This document shows positions 13,725 through 22,567 of a stretch of DNA of 25,120 bases, in pieces (positions within the stretch are counted from its first letter, which is position 1; each line of letters begins with the position of its first letter). The stretch comes from an uncultured Bacilli bacterium (lineage in GTDB: Bacteria; Bacillota_I; Bacilli_A; RF39; UBA660). The notes below the pieces were generated by a model. It saw nothing but the letters and a program-made list of their open reading frames with translations, did no database searches and had not been told where the DNA came from. The stretch lies in the NCBI GenBank assembly GCA_934162325.1, contig CAKPIH010000015.1, positions 1-25,120 of the forward strand. Direction: 5' to 3'. Both the position numbers and the translations under genes were made by a program.

Positions 13725-14810
13725 ATGAATCAGAAACAAATGAAAGAATTTATGAAAGCATTAAATGCTATCGCTGAAGAAAAGAAAATAGATAAGAGTG
13801 TAGTTGTTGAAGCTATGGAACAAGCTATGGCTGCAGCTTACAAGAAAAATGAAGGATTAACCAATGTTATGGCTAAAGTTGATGATGTAACAGGAGATAT
13901 TAGAATCTATTCATATAAGACAGTAGTAGAAACAGTAGAAAATCCTGACTTGGAAATATCATTAGAGGATGCTTCTAAAGAAGTAGAAGGAATTGAACTT
14001 GGTGATACTATTAAAGATAAAGAATTACCACTTAAAGATTTTGGTAGAGTAGCAGCTCAAACTGCTAAACAAATCGTTGTTCAAAGAGTAAAAGAAGCAG
14101 AAAAACAAAGCATATCAGGAGAATTCCAAGATAAAGATGGTGAATTAATGGTTGGAACATTATCAAGAGAAGACCAAAAAAATTACTTTGTTGACTTAGG
14201 AAGAGCAAGTGGTATTTTACCAAAAGATCAAATAATACCAGGTGAAAAACTAGTTATGGGTTCATCAGTAAAAGTATATGTATCAAAACTAGAACTTGGA
14301 CCAAAAGGACCATTTATTATGCTTTCTAGAAGTCATTATGGCTTTGTAAAAAGATTACTAGAAATAGAAGTACCAGAATTAAATGATGGAACAGTAATGT
14401 TATATTCAGTAGCTAGAGATGCCGGAAGTAGAACTAAAATAGCTGTTTATACTGAATATAATAATGTAGATCCAATTGGTGCTGTAATAGGAGAAAAAGG
14501 AAGAAGAATAGCAGCCGTTTTAAAAGAATTAAATGGTGAAAAAATAGATGTAATATTATATGATAAAGATCCAGTTAAATTTATTACTAATGCTTTAAGT
14601 CCTGCTAAAGATATTAAAGTAACAATTAAAGATGAAAACAAGAAAGAAGCATTAGCGGTAGTTGGTGACAACAATTTATCTCTAGCAATAGGTAAGAGAG
14701 GACAAAATGTAAAATTAGCTTCTCGTCTTACTCATTACAAAATCGAAGTAAAAAGTCAGTCAGCTGTTAATGAAGAAAATGCTGAAGAAGTGGAAGCATC
14801 TGAGAAATAA
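13725..14810 (+). CDS. nusA: Transcription termination/antitermination factor NusA
   Basis: 361 residues, the normal length for Firmicutes NusA without the C-terminal AR repeats. The RNA-polymerase-binding N-terminal domain is at about 1-125 (MEQAMAAAYKK helix), an S1 domain at about 136-195 (GELMVGTLSRED…VDLGRASGILP), and two KH domains with GxxG loops at GEKG (DPIGAVIGEKGRRI) and GKRG (LAIGKRGQNVKLASRL). It binds elongating RNA polymerase and nascent RNA to control pausing, termination and rRNA antitermination. The tail is acidic (EENAEEVEASEK). The ylxR gene begins one base after its stop. Confidence 0.95.
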   Translation: MNQKQMKEFMKALNAIAEEKKIDKSVVVEAMEQAMAAAYKKNEGLTNVMAKVDDVTGDIRIYSYKTVVETVENPDLEISLEDASKEVEGIELGDTIKDKELPLKDFGRVAAQTAKQIVVQRVKEAEKQSISGEFQDKDGELMVGTLSREDQKNYFVDLGRASGILPKDQIIPGEKLVMGSSVKVYVSKLELGPKGPFIMLSRSHYGFVKRLLEIEVPELNDGTVMLYSVARDAGSRTKIAVYTEYNNVDPIGAVIGEKGRRIAAVLKELNGEKIDVILYDKDPVKFITNALSPAKDIKVTIKDENKKEALAVVGDNNLSLAIGKRGQNVKLASRLTHYKIEVKSQSAVNEENAEEVEASEK

Positions 14811-14811
14811 A

Positions 14812-15066
14812 ATGAAAAAAGTTCCATTACGTAGATGTGTTGTTACTAAAGAACAACTACCTAAAAGTGAATTACTTCGTATAGTAAGAGATAAAGAAGG
14901 ACATGTTTTTCCTGATTTAACCGGTAAAGCAAATGGTCGTGGTGCTTATATTAAGAAAGATATAAATACCTTAAACTTGGCTAAAGATAAAAAAATATTA
15001 GAACGTGCATTAGAAGTAAAGATAGATGATACTGTTTATGAAGAGATAGAAAAAATAATAAAATAG
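14812..15066 (+). CDS. ylxR: YlxR/RnpM family RNA-binding protein (DUF448)
   Basis: 84 residues. PLRRCVVTKEQLPKSELLRI, then GRGAYIKKD with the final helices are the YlxR (DUF448) signature. In Bacillus subtilis this protein (RnpM) binds and modulates RNase P RNA. It sits in its conserved place between nusA and infB. The start at 14812 gives the family's normal N-terminus; an in-frame ATG at 14770 would add 14 residues inside nusA and has no ribosome site. The L7Ae-like ylxQ gene that often follows is absent: infB's ribosome site overlaps the ylxR stop. Confidence 0.88.
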   Translation: MKKVPLRRCVVTKEQLPKSELLRIVRDKEGHVFPDLTGKANGRGAYIKKDINTLNLAKDKKILERALEVKIDDTVYEEIEKIIK

Positions 15067-15078
15067 GAGGTGATACAT

Positions 15079-17205
15079 ATGATGAATGTATCCGAATATG
15101 CAAACGATGTTGGAAAGAAAGTATCGGAAATATTAAAGTTATGTCAAACTCTAGATATCAAAGTATCTAATGAAGAAGATATGTTATCTGATGATGATAT
15201 AATTATGCTAGATAATGAAATAGCAAATATGAATGAAGAAGAGGAAGTTGAAGAATTAGAAGAATTAGCAGAAGAAATTGAAGACTTTGCTGATTCTTAT
15301 GAAGAAGAACTAGAAGAGATAACATCAAATGATAAGGAAGAAGTACATAGGAAAAAGAATCCTATCAAGAAAGATACTAAAAAGAATGATTTTAGGGCTA
15401 AAAGAAAAGAAATGTATAAACATAAAGAAAAACTACAATCAAATACTAATAATAATAGTGATGATGTAGTAGCCTACAAAGAGAATATGACTGTAGCAGA
15501 ATTAGCAGGAGCCTTAAATGTACCAGCAGCAACATTAATAAAAAAATTAATGGCTTTAGGTATGTTAGTAAATATTAATGCTTCTCTAGATTTTGATACT
15601 GCTGAAATCTTAGTAGCAGACTTCAATAAAACCCTAAAAAAAGAAAGTACTATGGATGAGGCTAATTTTGAAGAATTAGAAATAGTAGATAGAGAAGAAG
15701 ATTTGGTAGAAAGACCACCAGTAGTAACAATAATGGGTCATGTAGATCATGGTAAAACAACCCTTTTAGATACTATTAGAAAAACTAATGTAGCAGGTGG
15801 TGAAGCTGGAGGAATAACTCAGGCTATTGGTGCTTATCAAATAGATTATAATGGTAAAAAGATAACCTTTATTGATACTCCAGGACATGCAGCCTTTACT
15901 GAGATGCGTGCTAGAGGTGCATCAATAACTGATATCGTAATTATTATTGTAGCAGCTGATGATGGTGTTATGCCACAAACTAAGGAAGCGATTGACCATG
16001 CTAAAGCAGCTGGTGTACCAATCATAGTAGCAGTAAATAAAATAGATAAACCTACAGCTAATGTTGAAAGAGTATTAACAGAAATGTCCGCTAATGGCTT
16101 ACAACCAGAGGCTTGGGGTGGAGATACCATGTTTGTTAATATCTCAGCAGTAACTGGTGAAGGAATAGAAGATCTTCTAGAAAGAATTTTATTACTAAGT
16201 GAAATGGGAGAATTAAAAGCTAATCCAAATCGTTATGCTATTGGTACAGTAATTGAATCTAAATTAGATAAAGCAAGTGGTGTAGTAACTAACTTACTTA
16301 TTCAAAATGGTACTTTAAGATTAGGAGATCCAATTGTCGTAGGTACAATATCAGGACGTGTCAGAACTCTTAAAAATGATAAAGGTGAAAACTTAGTTGA
16401 AGCTCTTCCATCAATGCCAGTATCTATAACAGGATTACCAGAAAGCCCATCAGCAGGAGATAAGTTTATGGCTTTTGAAAGCGAAAAGAAAGCTAAAAAG
16501 GTAGCAGAACAAAGACAAGAAATAGAAAAAGAAAAGAAAAATAAGCCAAAAACACAAGCTTCATTAGCAGATCTATTTAATAGAAAAGAAGCTGGTGAAA
16601 AAGAAATAAATATTATATTAAAAGCTGATGTTAAAGGTAGTGAAGAAGCAGTAAAAAATTCATTACTAAAACTAGACATTGAAGGCATGAAAATAAATGT
16701 CATCAGAAGTGGTATTGGTGCTATTTCTGAAAGTGATGTTGTATTAGCAGAAGCATCAAATGCTATTATTATCGGTTTCAATATTAGACCAGATCATAAA
16801 ATATCTGAAACTGCTAAAGATAAAGGTGTAGATATAAGATTATATGATATTATTTACAAAGTAGTAGAAGAAATGGAAGCTGCTTTAAAAGGAAAATTAG
16901 AACCAGAATATGAAGAAGTTGTATTAGGAGAAGCTGAGGTAAGAAAATTATTTAAATTTTCTAAAGTTGGTACCATAGCAGGTTCTTATGTAACATCAGG
17001 AGTAATAAAAAGAGGAGCGAAGGCCAGAGTAATAAGAGATGGTGTAGTAGTAAATGATAGTATAATTGCTACTCTAGCTCGTGAAAAAGATCAAGCAAAA
17101 GAAGTAAAACAAGGTTTAGAATGTGGAATAACCATCGAAAACTTTAATGATATTAAAGAAAAAGATATAATTGAAGCATATGAACTAAAAGAAGTGAGGA
17201 AGTAG
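15079..17205 (+). CDS. infB: Translation initiation factor IF-2
   Basis: 708 residues. An N-terminal IF2-N helical module (residues ~3-50) is followed by a strongly acidic then basic linker (~55-125), a second IF2-N module (MTVAELAGALNVPAATLIKKL), the GTPase domain with G1 GHVDHGKT at 220-227, G2 GGITQAIGAY, G3 DTPGHAAF, G4 NKID and G5 SAVTGEG, and C-terminal domains II-IV that bind fMet-tRNA. It brings initiator tRNA to the 30S subunit and promotes subunit joining. The ATG at 15079 is preferred: AGGAGGTGAT (15065-15074) precedes it, and an in-frame GTG at 15070 lies inside that site. ATG 15082 is also possible. Confidence 0.96.
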   Translation: MMNVSEYANDVGKKVSEILKLCQTLDIKVSNEEDMLSDDDIIMLDNEIANMNEEEEVEELEELAEEIEDFADSYEEELEEITSNDKEEVHRKKNPIKKDTKKNDFRAKRKEMYKHKEKLQSNTNNNSDDVVAYKENMTVAELAGALNVPAATLIKKLMALGMLVNINASLDFDTAEILVADFNKTLKKESTMDEANFEELEIVDREEDLVERPPVVTIMGHVDHGKTTLLDTIRKTNVAGGEAGGITQAIGAYQIDYNGKKITFIDTPGHAAFTEMRARGASITDIVIIIVAADDGVMPQTKEAIDHAKAAGVPIIVAVNKIDKPTANVERVLTEMSANGLQPEAWGGDTMFVNISAVTGEGIEDLLERILLLSEMGELKANPNRYAIGTVIESKLDKASGVVTNLLIQNGTLRLGDPIVVGTISGRVRTLKNDKGENLVEALPSMPVSITGLPESPSAGDKFMAFESEKKAKKVAEQRQEIEKEKKNKPKTQASLADLFNRKEAGEKEINIILKADVKGSEEAVKNSLLKLDIEGMKINVIRSGIGAISESDVVLAEASNAIIIGFNIRPDHKISETAKDKGVDIRLYDIIYKVVEEMEAALKGKLEPEYEEVVLGEAEVRKLFKFSKVGTIAGSYVTSGVIKRGAKARVIRDGVVVNDSIIATLAREKDQAKEVKQGLECGITIENFNDIKEKDIIEAYELKEVRK

Positions 17206-17211
17206 AATAAT

Positions 17212-17703
17212 ATGAAAAGTGAATTTATTTCAGAAAAGTTAAATGGACGTATACCTAATTGTACAAGAAAAGAATATAGTGAAATGTTGGCCATCTATTA
17301 TGCAACAGAAGATAGAAATAAAGCCAAAGCTCAAGCAACATATTATTTAAAAGGCACCAAAAAATACATCAATAAAGGTATGATTGATAGATTATCAGCA
17401 GAACCATATGATTTTAGTTCAATAGAACCTACAAAAGCTAGTAATGATATTAATAATTTAACTGGAGATGAGAAATCATATTATTATGGTTATTATGTCC
17501 TAGCCAGTGAAAAAATTGCTATGCAAATAAAATATCCCGATATAGAAAGATTAGCAACAATTAGAGAAGTAGGATATAATGATGCCCAAGATAGTAACAT
17601 ATCATTAGAAGAACTACCTGAAGAAATAAAAAGTAGTAAAGAGTATTTAGAAGGATATAAAGAGGGATTAGAAGCAAAAGAAAGAAAAAATAAGAAAAAG
17701 TAA
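17212..17703 (+). CDS. Unrecognised protein, paralogue 1, in the infB-rbfA gap
   Basis: 163 residues, no signal peptide or membrane segment, mostly helical. I do not recognise the family. It is clearly related to the next gene: both have K-x-Y-I/IN-x-G-x-x-x-R-L-S (KKYINKGMIDRLS here, KEYIEIGIKERLS there), a SYxYGY block, a GYxDAxDxNIxxExLP block and a final YLxGYKEGLE followed by a Lys-rich tail. AGGAAG precedes the start. Its position, in frame of transcription and seven bases after infB, makes it co-transcribed with translation factors. A ribosome- or RNA-related role is guessed only from the operon and the basic tail. Confidence 0.75.
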   Translation: MKSEFISEKLNGRIPNCTRKEYSEMLAIYYATEDRNKAKAQATYYLKGTKKYINKGMIDRLSAEPYDFSSIEPTKASNDINNLTGDEKSYYYGYYVLASEKIAMQIKYPDIERLATIREVGYNDAQDSNISLEELPEEIKSSKEYLEGYKEGLEAKERKNKKK

Positions 17704-17715
17704 GAAGGATTAATT

Positions 17716-18204
17716 ATGAAAGAAGATTATAGCACATTAGTTCCCAAAAATAGAAAAAACTATTCAAAAAGCCCTAAAGAAATATCAAGATATATCAGTG
17801 ACAAGATAATAGCAGAGCAACAAAAAAGTATTAATAAAAAGAATAATTTTGAAAGATATGGTAAAAGCAAAGAATATATTGAAATAGGCATTAAGGAAAG
17901 ACTGTCAGGATTACATGATTTTAATATTATAAATAGAATTATGACCGAAGTAGAAAATTTAAATAGAGGTGCATTATTATCTTATATATATGGTTACACA
18001 GAAGCATCTGATCGAAGATTAGTAATTGGTATAGTAAATAAAGAATTTAATCAAGCACAATTAGAAAATATAGGATATATAGATGCAATAGATCCTAATA
18101 TAGAATTTGAAAAATTACCAAATATCGTCAAAGAAAATATACATTATTTAAAAGGATATAAAGAAGGATTAGAAGAAATCCAAAAAAAATATAAACATAA
18201 ATAA
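17716..18204 (+). CDS. Unrecognised protein, paralogue 2, in the infB-rbfA gap
   Basis: 162 residues. It is a diverged copy of the preceding gene, sharing its length, the block order KEYIEIGIKERLS, LSYIYGYTEASDRR, GYIDAIDPNIEFEKLP and HYLKGYKEGLEE, and a basic C-terminal tail (QKKYKHK). The first ~50 residues are Lys/Ser-rich and differ from paralogue 1. It lies 12 bases after it and uses AGAAGGA as ribosome site. No known domain is recognised; the pair looks like an old tandem duplication. Confidence 0.75.
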   Translation: MKEDYSTLVPKNRKNYSKSPKEISRYISDKIIAEQQKSINKKNNFERYGKSKEYIEIGIKERLSGLHDFNIINRIMTEVENLNRGALLSYIYGYTEASDRRLVIGIVNKEFNQAQLENIGYIDAIDPNIEFEKLPNIVKENIHYLKGYKEGLEEIQKKYKHK

Positions 18205-18215
18205 AGGAGAAAAAC

Positions 18216-18575
18216 ATGGAAAGATTAAGAGGAATAAATGTTTCAAAAGTAGCAGATTCAATAATAATTGAAAATCGTTTAAAAAAACTTTCAGCAAATA
18301 GAGAAAGAAATTCAGGAGTAAAAAAAGAAGAACTACCATTTAAAGATGCACTTGAGTCAGCAGGTCGCTTATCATATTTTACAGAGGTATTCAAAGGCAT
18401 TTCACTTGCAGATCAGAAAATAGAAGTTGAGGGAATTGTAAATCCTAAAGAATCATATTTCTTTAATAAAGGCCGTGAAATAGCAGAAAAACTTGTAAGA
18501 AATAATATAGCCAATATGGAAAATTATGCTGATTTTTGCAAAGTAGAAACTAGAAAAATAAGAAATGGAAGATAA
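18216..18575 (+). CDS. Unrecognised small protein upstream of rbfA
   Basis: 119 residues, rich in Lys, Glu and Arg, no membrane segment. A strong AAAGGAG site precedes it, and it lies 11 bases after paralogue 2 and 2 bases before rbfA. The segment ESYFFNKGREIAEKL faintly resembles the KKYINKGMIDRL block of paralogue 1, so distant kinship is possible but not shown. No family is recognised. Its tight packing supports translation as part of the operon. Confidence 0.7.
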   Translation: MERLRGINVSKVADSIIIENRLKKLSANRERNSGVKKEELPFKDALESAGRLSYFTEVFKGISLADQKIEVEGIVNPKESYFFNKGREIAEKLVRNNIANMENYADFCKVETRKIRNGR

Positions 18576-18577
18576 TT

Positions 18578-18919
18578 ATGAGTGTAAAATTAGATAGATT
18601 AGGACACATCTTTACTGAAGCAATATCAAAAATAATAAATGAAGAAGTAAAAGATGATGATATCAAATTTGTAACCATAACCGCAGTTGATATAACAAAT
18701 GACTTATCTTATGCTAAAGTATACTTTACTAATCTAATAGACACTGATAGAGAAAAAGTAACTAAAGCATTAAATAGAGCAAGTTCCTTTATTCGTGGTA
18801 AACTATTTGATGAAGTAGAAATAAGAAAAATGCCTGAGTTAACATTTGTTTATGACGAATCAATTGAATATGGTAACAAGATAGAAAAGATAATTGATGA
18901 AATAAATAAGGAGGAGTAA
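18578..18919 (+). CDS. rbfA: Ribosome-binding factor A
   Basis: 113 residues, the normal size. RLGHIFTEAISKIINEEVKD, FVTITAVDITNDLSYAKVYF and the RGKLFDEVEIRKMPELTFVYD segment match RbfA, a KH-fold protein that binds 16S rRNA helix 1 during 30S assembly and is needed for cold adaptation. Normally it follows infB directly; here three unknown genes lie between. Its ribosome site is weak (GGAAG), so it may rely on coupling to the gene before it, two bases away. Confidence 0.93.
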   Translation: MSVKLDRLGHIFTEAISKIINEEVKDDDIKFVTITAVDITNDLSYAKVYFTNLIDTDREKVTKALNRASSFIRGKLFDEVEIRKMPELTFVYDESIEYGNKIEKIIDEINKEE

Positions 18920-18921
18920 GT

Positions 18922-19875
18922 ATGAACAATATTATTGACAAAGTATTAACAAGCAATAATATTGTTTTACTTTGTCATAATAATCCTGATGGTGATGCTA
19001 TTGGTAGTACATTAGCCATGTATCATACCTTAAAGAAATTAGGTAAAGAAGTAGATATAGTAATTAAAGAGCCACCTAAAAGATTTAACTTTCTAGAGGG
19101 TTTTAAAGATATCAAAGAAGAAAGTAGTAAAGACTATGATACCGCTATTATATTAGATACTGCTAACATAGATAGAGTAAATGATCCAAGTGATATCTTA
19201 AATAGAGTAAAGAGAAAATATGTAATTGACCATCATATCAGTAATACTAAATATGGAGATGAAAATCTAGTTAAAGAGCGTCCTGCCTGCTGTCAGATAG
19301 TATATGAAATAATAAAAAAATTAAATATCGAGATAACCAAAGAACTAGGAGAATCCCTAATGACAGGCTTACTTACTGATACAGGTGGTTTCTCTCATCA
19401 AGATGTTTTACCAAGTACTTTTGCCATGGCTGAAGACTTAAGTAAAATAGTAAATATATCTCTTCTTTATGATAAAGCCTTAAGAACAATAACTATAAAT
19501 CAATTTAATATTAAAAAGATAGCTCTAGATAATTTAGAGTTCTATTATAATGGAAAAGTAGCTATATCATATATAATAGAAGAAGATATGATAAATACTG
19601 GAGTAGACCAAAATGACTGTGGTATTCTAGTAAATATCCCTCTAGAAATAGAAGGAATAGAAGTATCAATATTCTTAAGAAAGTATAAAGAAGAAATAAG
19701 AGTATCACTTCGTAGTAAACATATTAATGTAAATGAAATAGTAAAAGTGTTTGGTGGCGGAGGCCATATCAATGCAGCTGGCGTAACAGTAAAGATGCCT
19801 TATAAAGAAATAAAAAAACAAGTACTAGAGGAAGTAGGTAAGAGTATCAATGAATGGAGTATTAGTAGTAAATAA
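18922..19875 (+). CDS. nrnA: DHH/DHHA1 phosphoesterase, NrnA-like oligoribonuclease
   Basis: 317 residues. The N-terminal DHH domain has NNPDGDAIGS (metal Asp pair), ILDTAN and VIDHHIS (the DHH motif), and the C-terminal DHHA1 domain has the substrate loop FGGGGHINAAG. NrnA degrades very short RNAs and pApA and dephosphorylates pAp. AAGGAGG precedes the ATG by eight bases. It is in the standard place between rbfA and truB; the last 26 bases overlap truB, so the two are coupled. Confidence 0.92.
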   Translation: MNNIIDKVLTSNNIVLLCHNNPDGDAIGSTLAMYHTLKKLGKEVDIVIKEPPKRFNFLEGFKDIKEESSKDYDTAIILDTANIDRVNDPSDILNRVKRKYVIDHHISNTKYGDENLVKERPACCQIVYEIIKKLNIEITKELGESLMTGLLTDTGGFSHQDVLPSTFAMAEDLSKIVNISLLYDKALRTITINQFNIKKIALDNLEFYYNGKVAISYIIEEDMINTGVDQNDCGILVNIPLEIEGIEVSIFLRKYKEEIRVSLRSKHINVNEIVKVFGGGGHINAAGVTVKMPYKEIKKQVLEEVGKSINEWSISSK

Positions 19876-20722
19876 ACCTAAAGATTATACAAGTAGAGAT
19901 ATCGTAAATATCATATCTAAAAAGTTTAATACCAAAAAAGTAGGCCATACTGGAACATTAGACCCATTAGCAGAAGGCGTTCTAATAGTACCGATAGGAA
20001 AAGCCTTAAAAGTAGCAGAACTACTAACATCAGAAACCAAAGAATATGTAGCAGAAGTCATACTAGGTTATGAAACAGATATGTTAGATATAACAGGAAC
20101 AGAAATAAAAAGAAATATTCCCAAAGTAACTAAAGAAGATATCGAGAAAACACTAAAAAAATATACTACCAAATATCTTCAAGAAGTACCCATGTATTCA
20201 GCAGTCAAAGTAGGAGGAAAAAAACTCTATGAATATGCTAGGAATAATATACCAGTAACTCCACCTAGTAAAGAAGTAGAAATATACTCCTTAGATTTAC
20301 TAGAAGACCCCAAGTATCTAACTAATACCATCGAGTTCAAAATAAAATGTAAAGTGAGCAAAGGAACATATATAAGAAGTCTAATTAGAGATATAGCTTA
20401 TGACTTAAATACCTATGGAACAATGAAAAACCTAGTACGAACAAAGCAAGGAATCTTTTCCCTAGAAGACTCCTATACACTAGAAGATATTCAAAATGAT
20501 AACTATAAATTACTTACCATAAGAGAAGTACTGCCAAATATTCCCATAACAATAATAGAGGGAGATACCCTAAAGAAAGTACAAAATGGTATGTCTCTTC
20601 CCATCTTTTTTAATTCAGAATCATCTCTATTAATAGATAAAAAAGGAAGAGAAATAGCTATCTATAAAAAAGAAGGAAATATGGATAAACCATATAAAAT
20701 GATTGAGGTAAACAATGAATAA
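19850..20722 (+). CDS. truB: tRNA pseudouridine-55 synthase TruB
   Basis: 290 residues. The start MNGVLVVNKPKDYTSRDIV is typical of TruB; the catalytic Asp38 sits in GHTGTLDPLAEG, followed by KEYVAEVILG and the SKGTYIRSLIRDIA motif III. It makes pseudouridine 55 in the T-loop of tRNAs. The start lies 26 bases inside nrnA; no strong ribosome site, hence coupling. The usual partner ribF does not follow; instead mutL begins eight bases before the truB stop. Confidence 0.94.
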   Translation: MNGVLVVNKPKDYTSRDIVNIISKKFNTKKVGHTGTLDPLAEGVLIVPIGKALKVAELLTSETKEYVAEVILGYETDMLDITGTEIKRNIPKVTKEDIEKTLKKYTTKYLQEVPMYSAVKVGGKKLYEYARNNIPVTPPSKEVEIYSLDLLEDPKYLTNTIEFKIKCKVSKGTYIRSLIRDIAYDLNTYGTMKNLVRTKQGIFSLEDSYTLEDIQNDNYKLLTIREVLPNIPITIIEGDTLKKVQNGMSLPIFFNSESSLLIDKKGREIAIYKKEGNMDKPYKMIEVNNE

Positions 20723-22508
20723 AATAAGAGTAATGAATGAACTACTATCCAATAAAATAGCAGCAGGAGAAGTAGTAGAAAAAGTCGTATCAATAGTAAA
20801 AGAATTAGTAGAAAACTCCGTTGATGCCAAAGCAACAAATATTAAAATAGATTTAAAAGAAGCTGGTATCCGTGAAATTATCGTAACAGATAATGGTATC
20901 GGTATGAATAGAGAAGACGCCCCATTAGCCTTTCAAAGACATGCAACTAGTAAATTATATACCGATGATGACTTATGGAATATATCTTCCCTAGGTTTTA
21001 GAGGAGAGGCTCTTCCTTCAATCGCCGCTGTATCCGATGTCATATTAAAAACATGTGATGGAGAAGTAGGAACAATGGTTCACATCAAAGGAGGTAAAAT
21101 AGAGAAAGTAACAAATTCTGAAGCAAGAATAGGTACTCAAATAACCGTAACTAGTATGTTCTATAATACCCCTGCCAGACTAAAGCACTTAAGAAGTCCT
21201 TATGCCGAACTAGCAAATGTTGTCGAATATGTCAATAAAATGGCCTTATCATATCCAAGTATCAAGTTTAGACTAACTAATGACGATAAAGAAATCCTAA
21301 ATACCGATGGTAGCGGTAATCAGTTAAAAGTAATAAAATCAATCTATGGACTAGATGTTGCTAAAAGAATGCTAGAGATAAAAAATGCCAATGATGACTA
21401 TGAACTAGCAGGTTATATATCCCTACCTGAAGTAACAAGAGCAAATAGAAATCACATGACTATTCTTGTTAATAATAGAGTAATCAAAAATCAATATCTA
21501 AATAAAATAATTAATGATGCCTATTCTTCATTTAAAGAAGACACTCGTTATCCAATTGTTGTTATAAATATAAATGCCGATCCATCCCTAATCGATGTCA
21601 ATATTCATCCATCCAAACAAGATATCAAGTTTAGTAATTTTGAAGATTTAAAAGTCCTAATCGAAGATACCATAACAAGTACTATCAAGAAGAAAATACT
21701 AATACCAAAGATAGAAACTAAAGAAGAAGGACCTGAAATAACATATAAAAATTTAACCTTGAATCTAGATAGAAATAATATAGCACCAAAAGAAGAAGAA
21801 AAAATATATCCAGATGAAGATAAAGAAAGATTAAATAATCTAGTTAACTTTGTTGAAGAACCAAATAATGAGTATGATACTGAAGAAGAAAAAGAAGACT
21901 ATGCTGAAGAAATAGTCCATGATAAATTACCAGAGTTATATCCAATAGGACTAGCCTTAGGAACCTATATTGTTTGTGAAAATGAAAAAGGAATCTATCT
22001 AATCGATCAGCATGCTGCTGAAGAAAGAGTAAACTATGAACGAAATTATTACTTATTATCACATCCTAATAATGATACCATCTCTCCATTAGTACCAATA
22101 GTAATAACATTACCCAATAATGAATATATCAAAATAAAAGAAAATTTAAATATAATGGAAGAATTAAATTTTGAAATAGAAGAGTTTGGTATTAATTCCT
22201 TTAGAGTAATATCTCATCCAACCTGGGTACCAAAAGGAAGAGAAGAAGAGATAGTAAGAAGAATATTTGAAGAAATACTATCTAAAGGTAAAGACTTTAC
22301 ACTAGGAAAGTTTAGAGATAATCTAGCCAAGTTAGTAAGTTGTAAAATGAGTGTCAAGGCTAATACTAGAATAACTAAAGAAGCCCAAGAAGAAATTATA
22401 AACAAATTAAGAAAGTGTAATAATCCCTATAATTGTCCTCATGGTAGGCCAACCATAATTCATTTTACCATATATGAAATAGAAAAAATGTTTAAAAGAA
22501 GTGTTTAA
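20715..22508 (+). CDS. mutL: DNA mismatch repair protein MutL (endonuclease type)
   Basis: 597 residues. The N-terminal GHKL ATPase has KIAAGEVVEK, E33-N34 in LVENSVDA, DNGIGM (59-64), FRGEALPSI and the ATP lid. A Lys/Glu-rich linker (~335-405) leads to the C-terminal dimerisation domain with the endonuclease motif DQHA-x2-E-x4-E starting at Asp431, SCKMSVKAN and NCPHGRPT, so it should nick DNA itself, as in bacteria lacking MutH. No mutS is in the window, though mutSL pairs are usual. It is co-transcribed with truB (8-base overlap). Three mismatch hairpins follow. Confidence 0.94.
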   Translation: MNKIRVMNELLSNKIAAGEVVEKVVSIVKELVENSVDAKATNIKIDLKEAGIREIIVTDNGIGMNREDAPLAFQRHATSKLYTDDDLWNISSLGFRGEALPSIAAVSDVILKTCDGEVGTMVHIKGGKIEKVTNSEARIGTQITVTSMFYNTPARLKHLRSPYAELANVVEYVNKMALSYPSIKFRLTNDDKEILNTDGSGNQLKVIKSIYGLDVAKRMLEIKNANDDYELAGYISLPEVTRANRNHMTILVNNRVIKNQYLNKIINDAYSSFKEDTRYPIVVININADPSLIDVNIHPSKQDIKFSNFEDLKVLIEDTITSTIKKKILIPKIETKEEGPEITYKNLTLNLDRNNIAPKEEEKIYPDEDKERLNNLVNFVEEPNNEYDTEEEKEDYAEEIVHDKLPELYPIGLALGTYIVCENEKGIYLIDQHAAEERVNYERNYYLLSHPNNDTISPLVPIVITLPNNEYIKIKENLNIMEELNFEIEEFGINSFRVISHPTWVPKGREEEIVRRIFEEILSKGKDFTLGKFRDNLAKLVSCKMSVKANTRITKEAQEEIINKLRKCNNPYNCPHGRPTIIHFTIYEIEKMFKRSV

Positions 22509-22516
22509 AGTACTTC

Positions 22517-22532
22517 AGAGCCCAAGGTCTCT
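22517..22532 (+). repeat. Mismatch hairpin repeat, copy 9
   Basis: Short arms AGAG/CTCT, C22521 opposite T22528, C22522-G22527, loop CAAG. It begins nine bases after the mutL stop. Confidence 0.65.
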
Positions 22533-22538
22533 TTCGTG

Positions 22539-22566
22539 TTATAGAAAGCCTAAGGTCTTTCTATAA
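22539..22566 (+). repeat. Mismatch hairpin repeat, copy 10
   Basis: Ten-base arms TTATAGAAAG/CTTTCTATAA, C22549 opposite T22556, C22550-G22555, loop TAAG. Best example of the core CCTAAGGT. Confidence 0.85.
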
Positions 22567-22567
22567 T

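Noticed and set aside
13385..13739. Minus-strand open frames opposite rimP
   Set aside because: They are low-complexity Leu/Ser/Phe-rich shadows of the plus-strand gene with no ribosome site or promoter.
14770..14811. Longer ylxR starting inside nusA
   Set aside because: No ribosome site, and the added residues are not seen in the YlxR family N-terminus.
15070..15078. GTG at 15070 as start of infB
   Set aside because: It is part of the AGGAGGTGAT ribosome site that serves ATG 15079.
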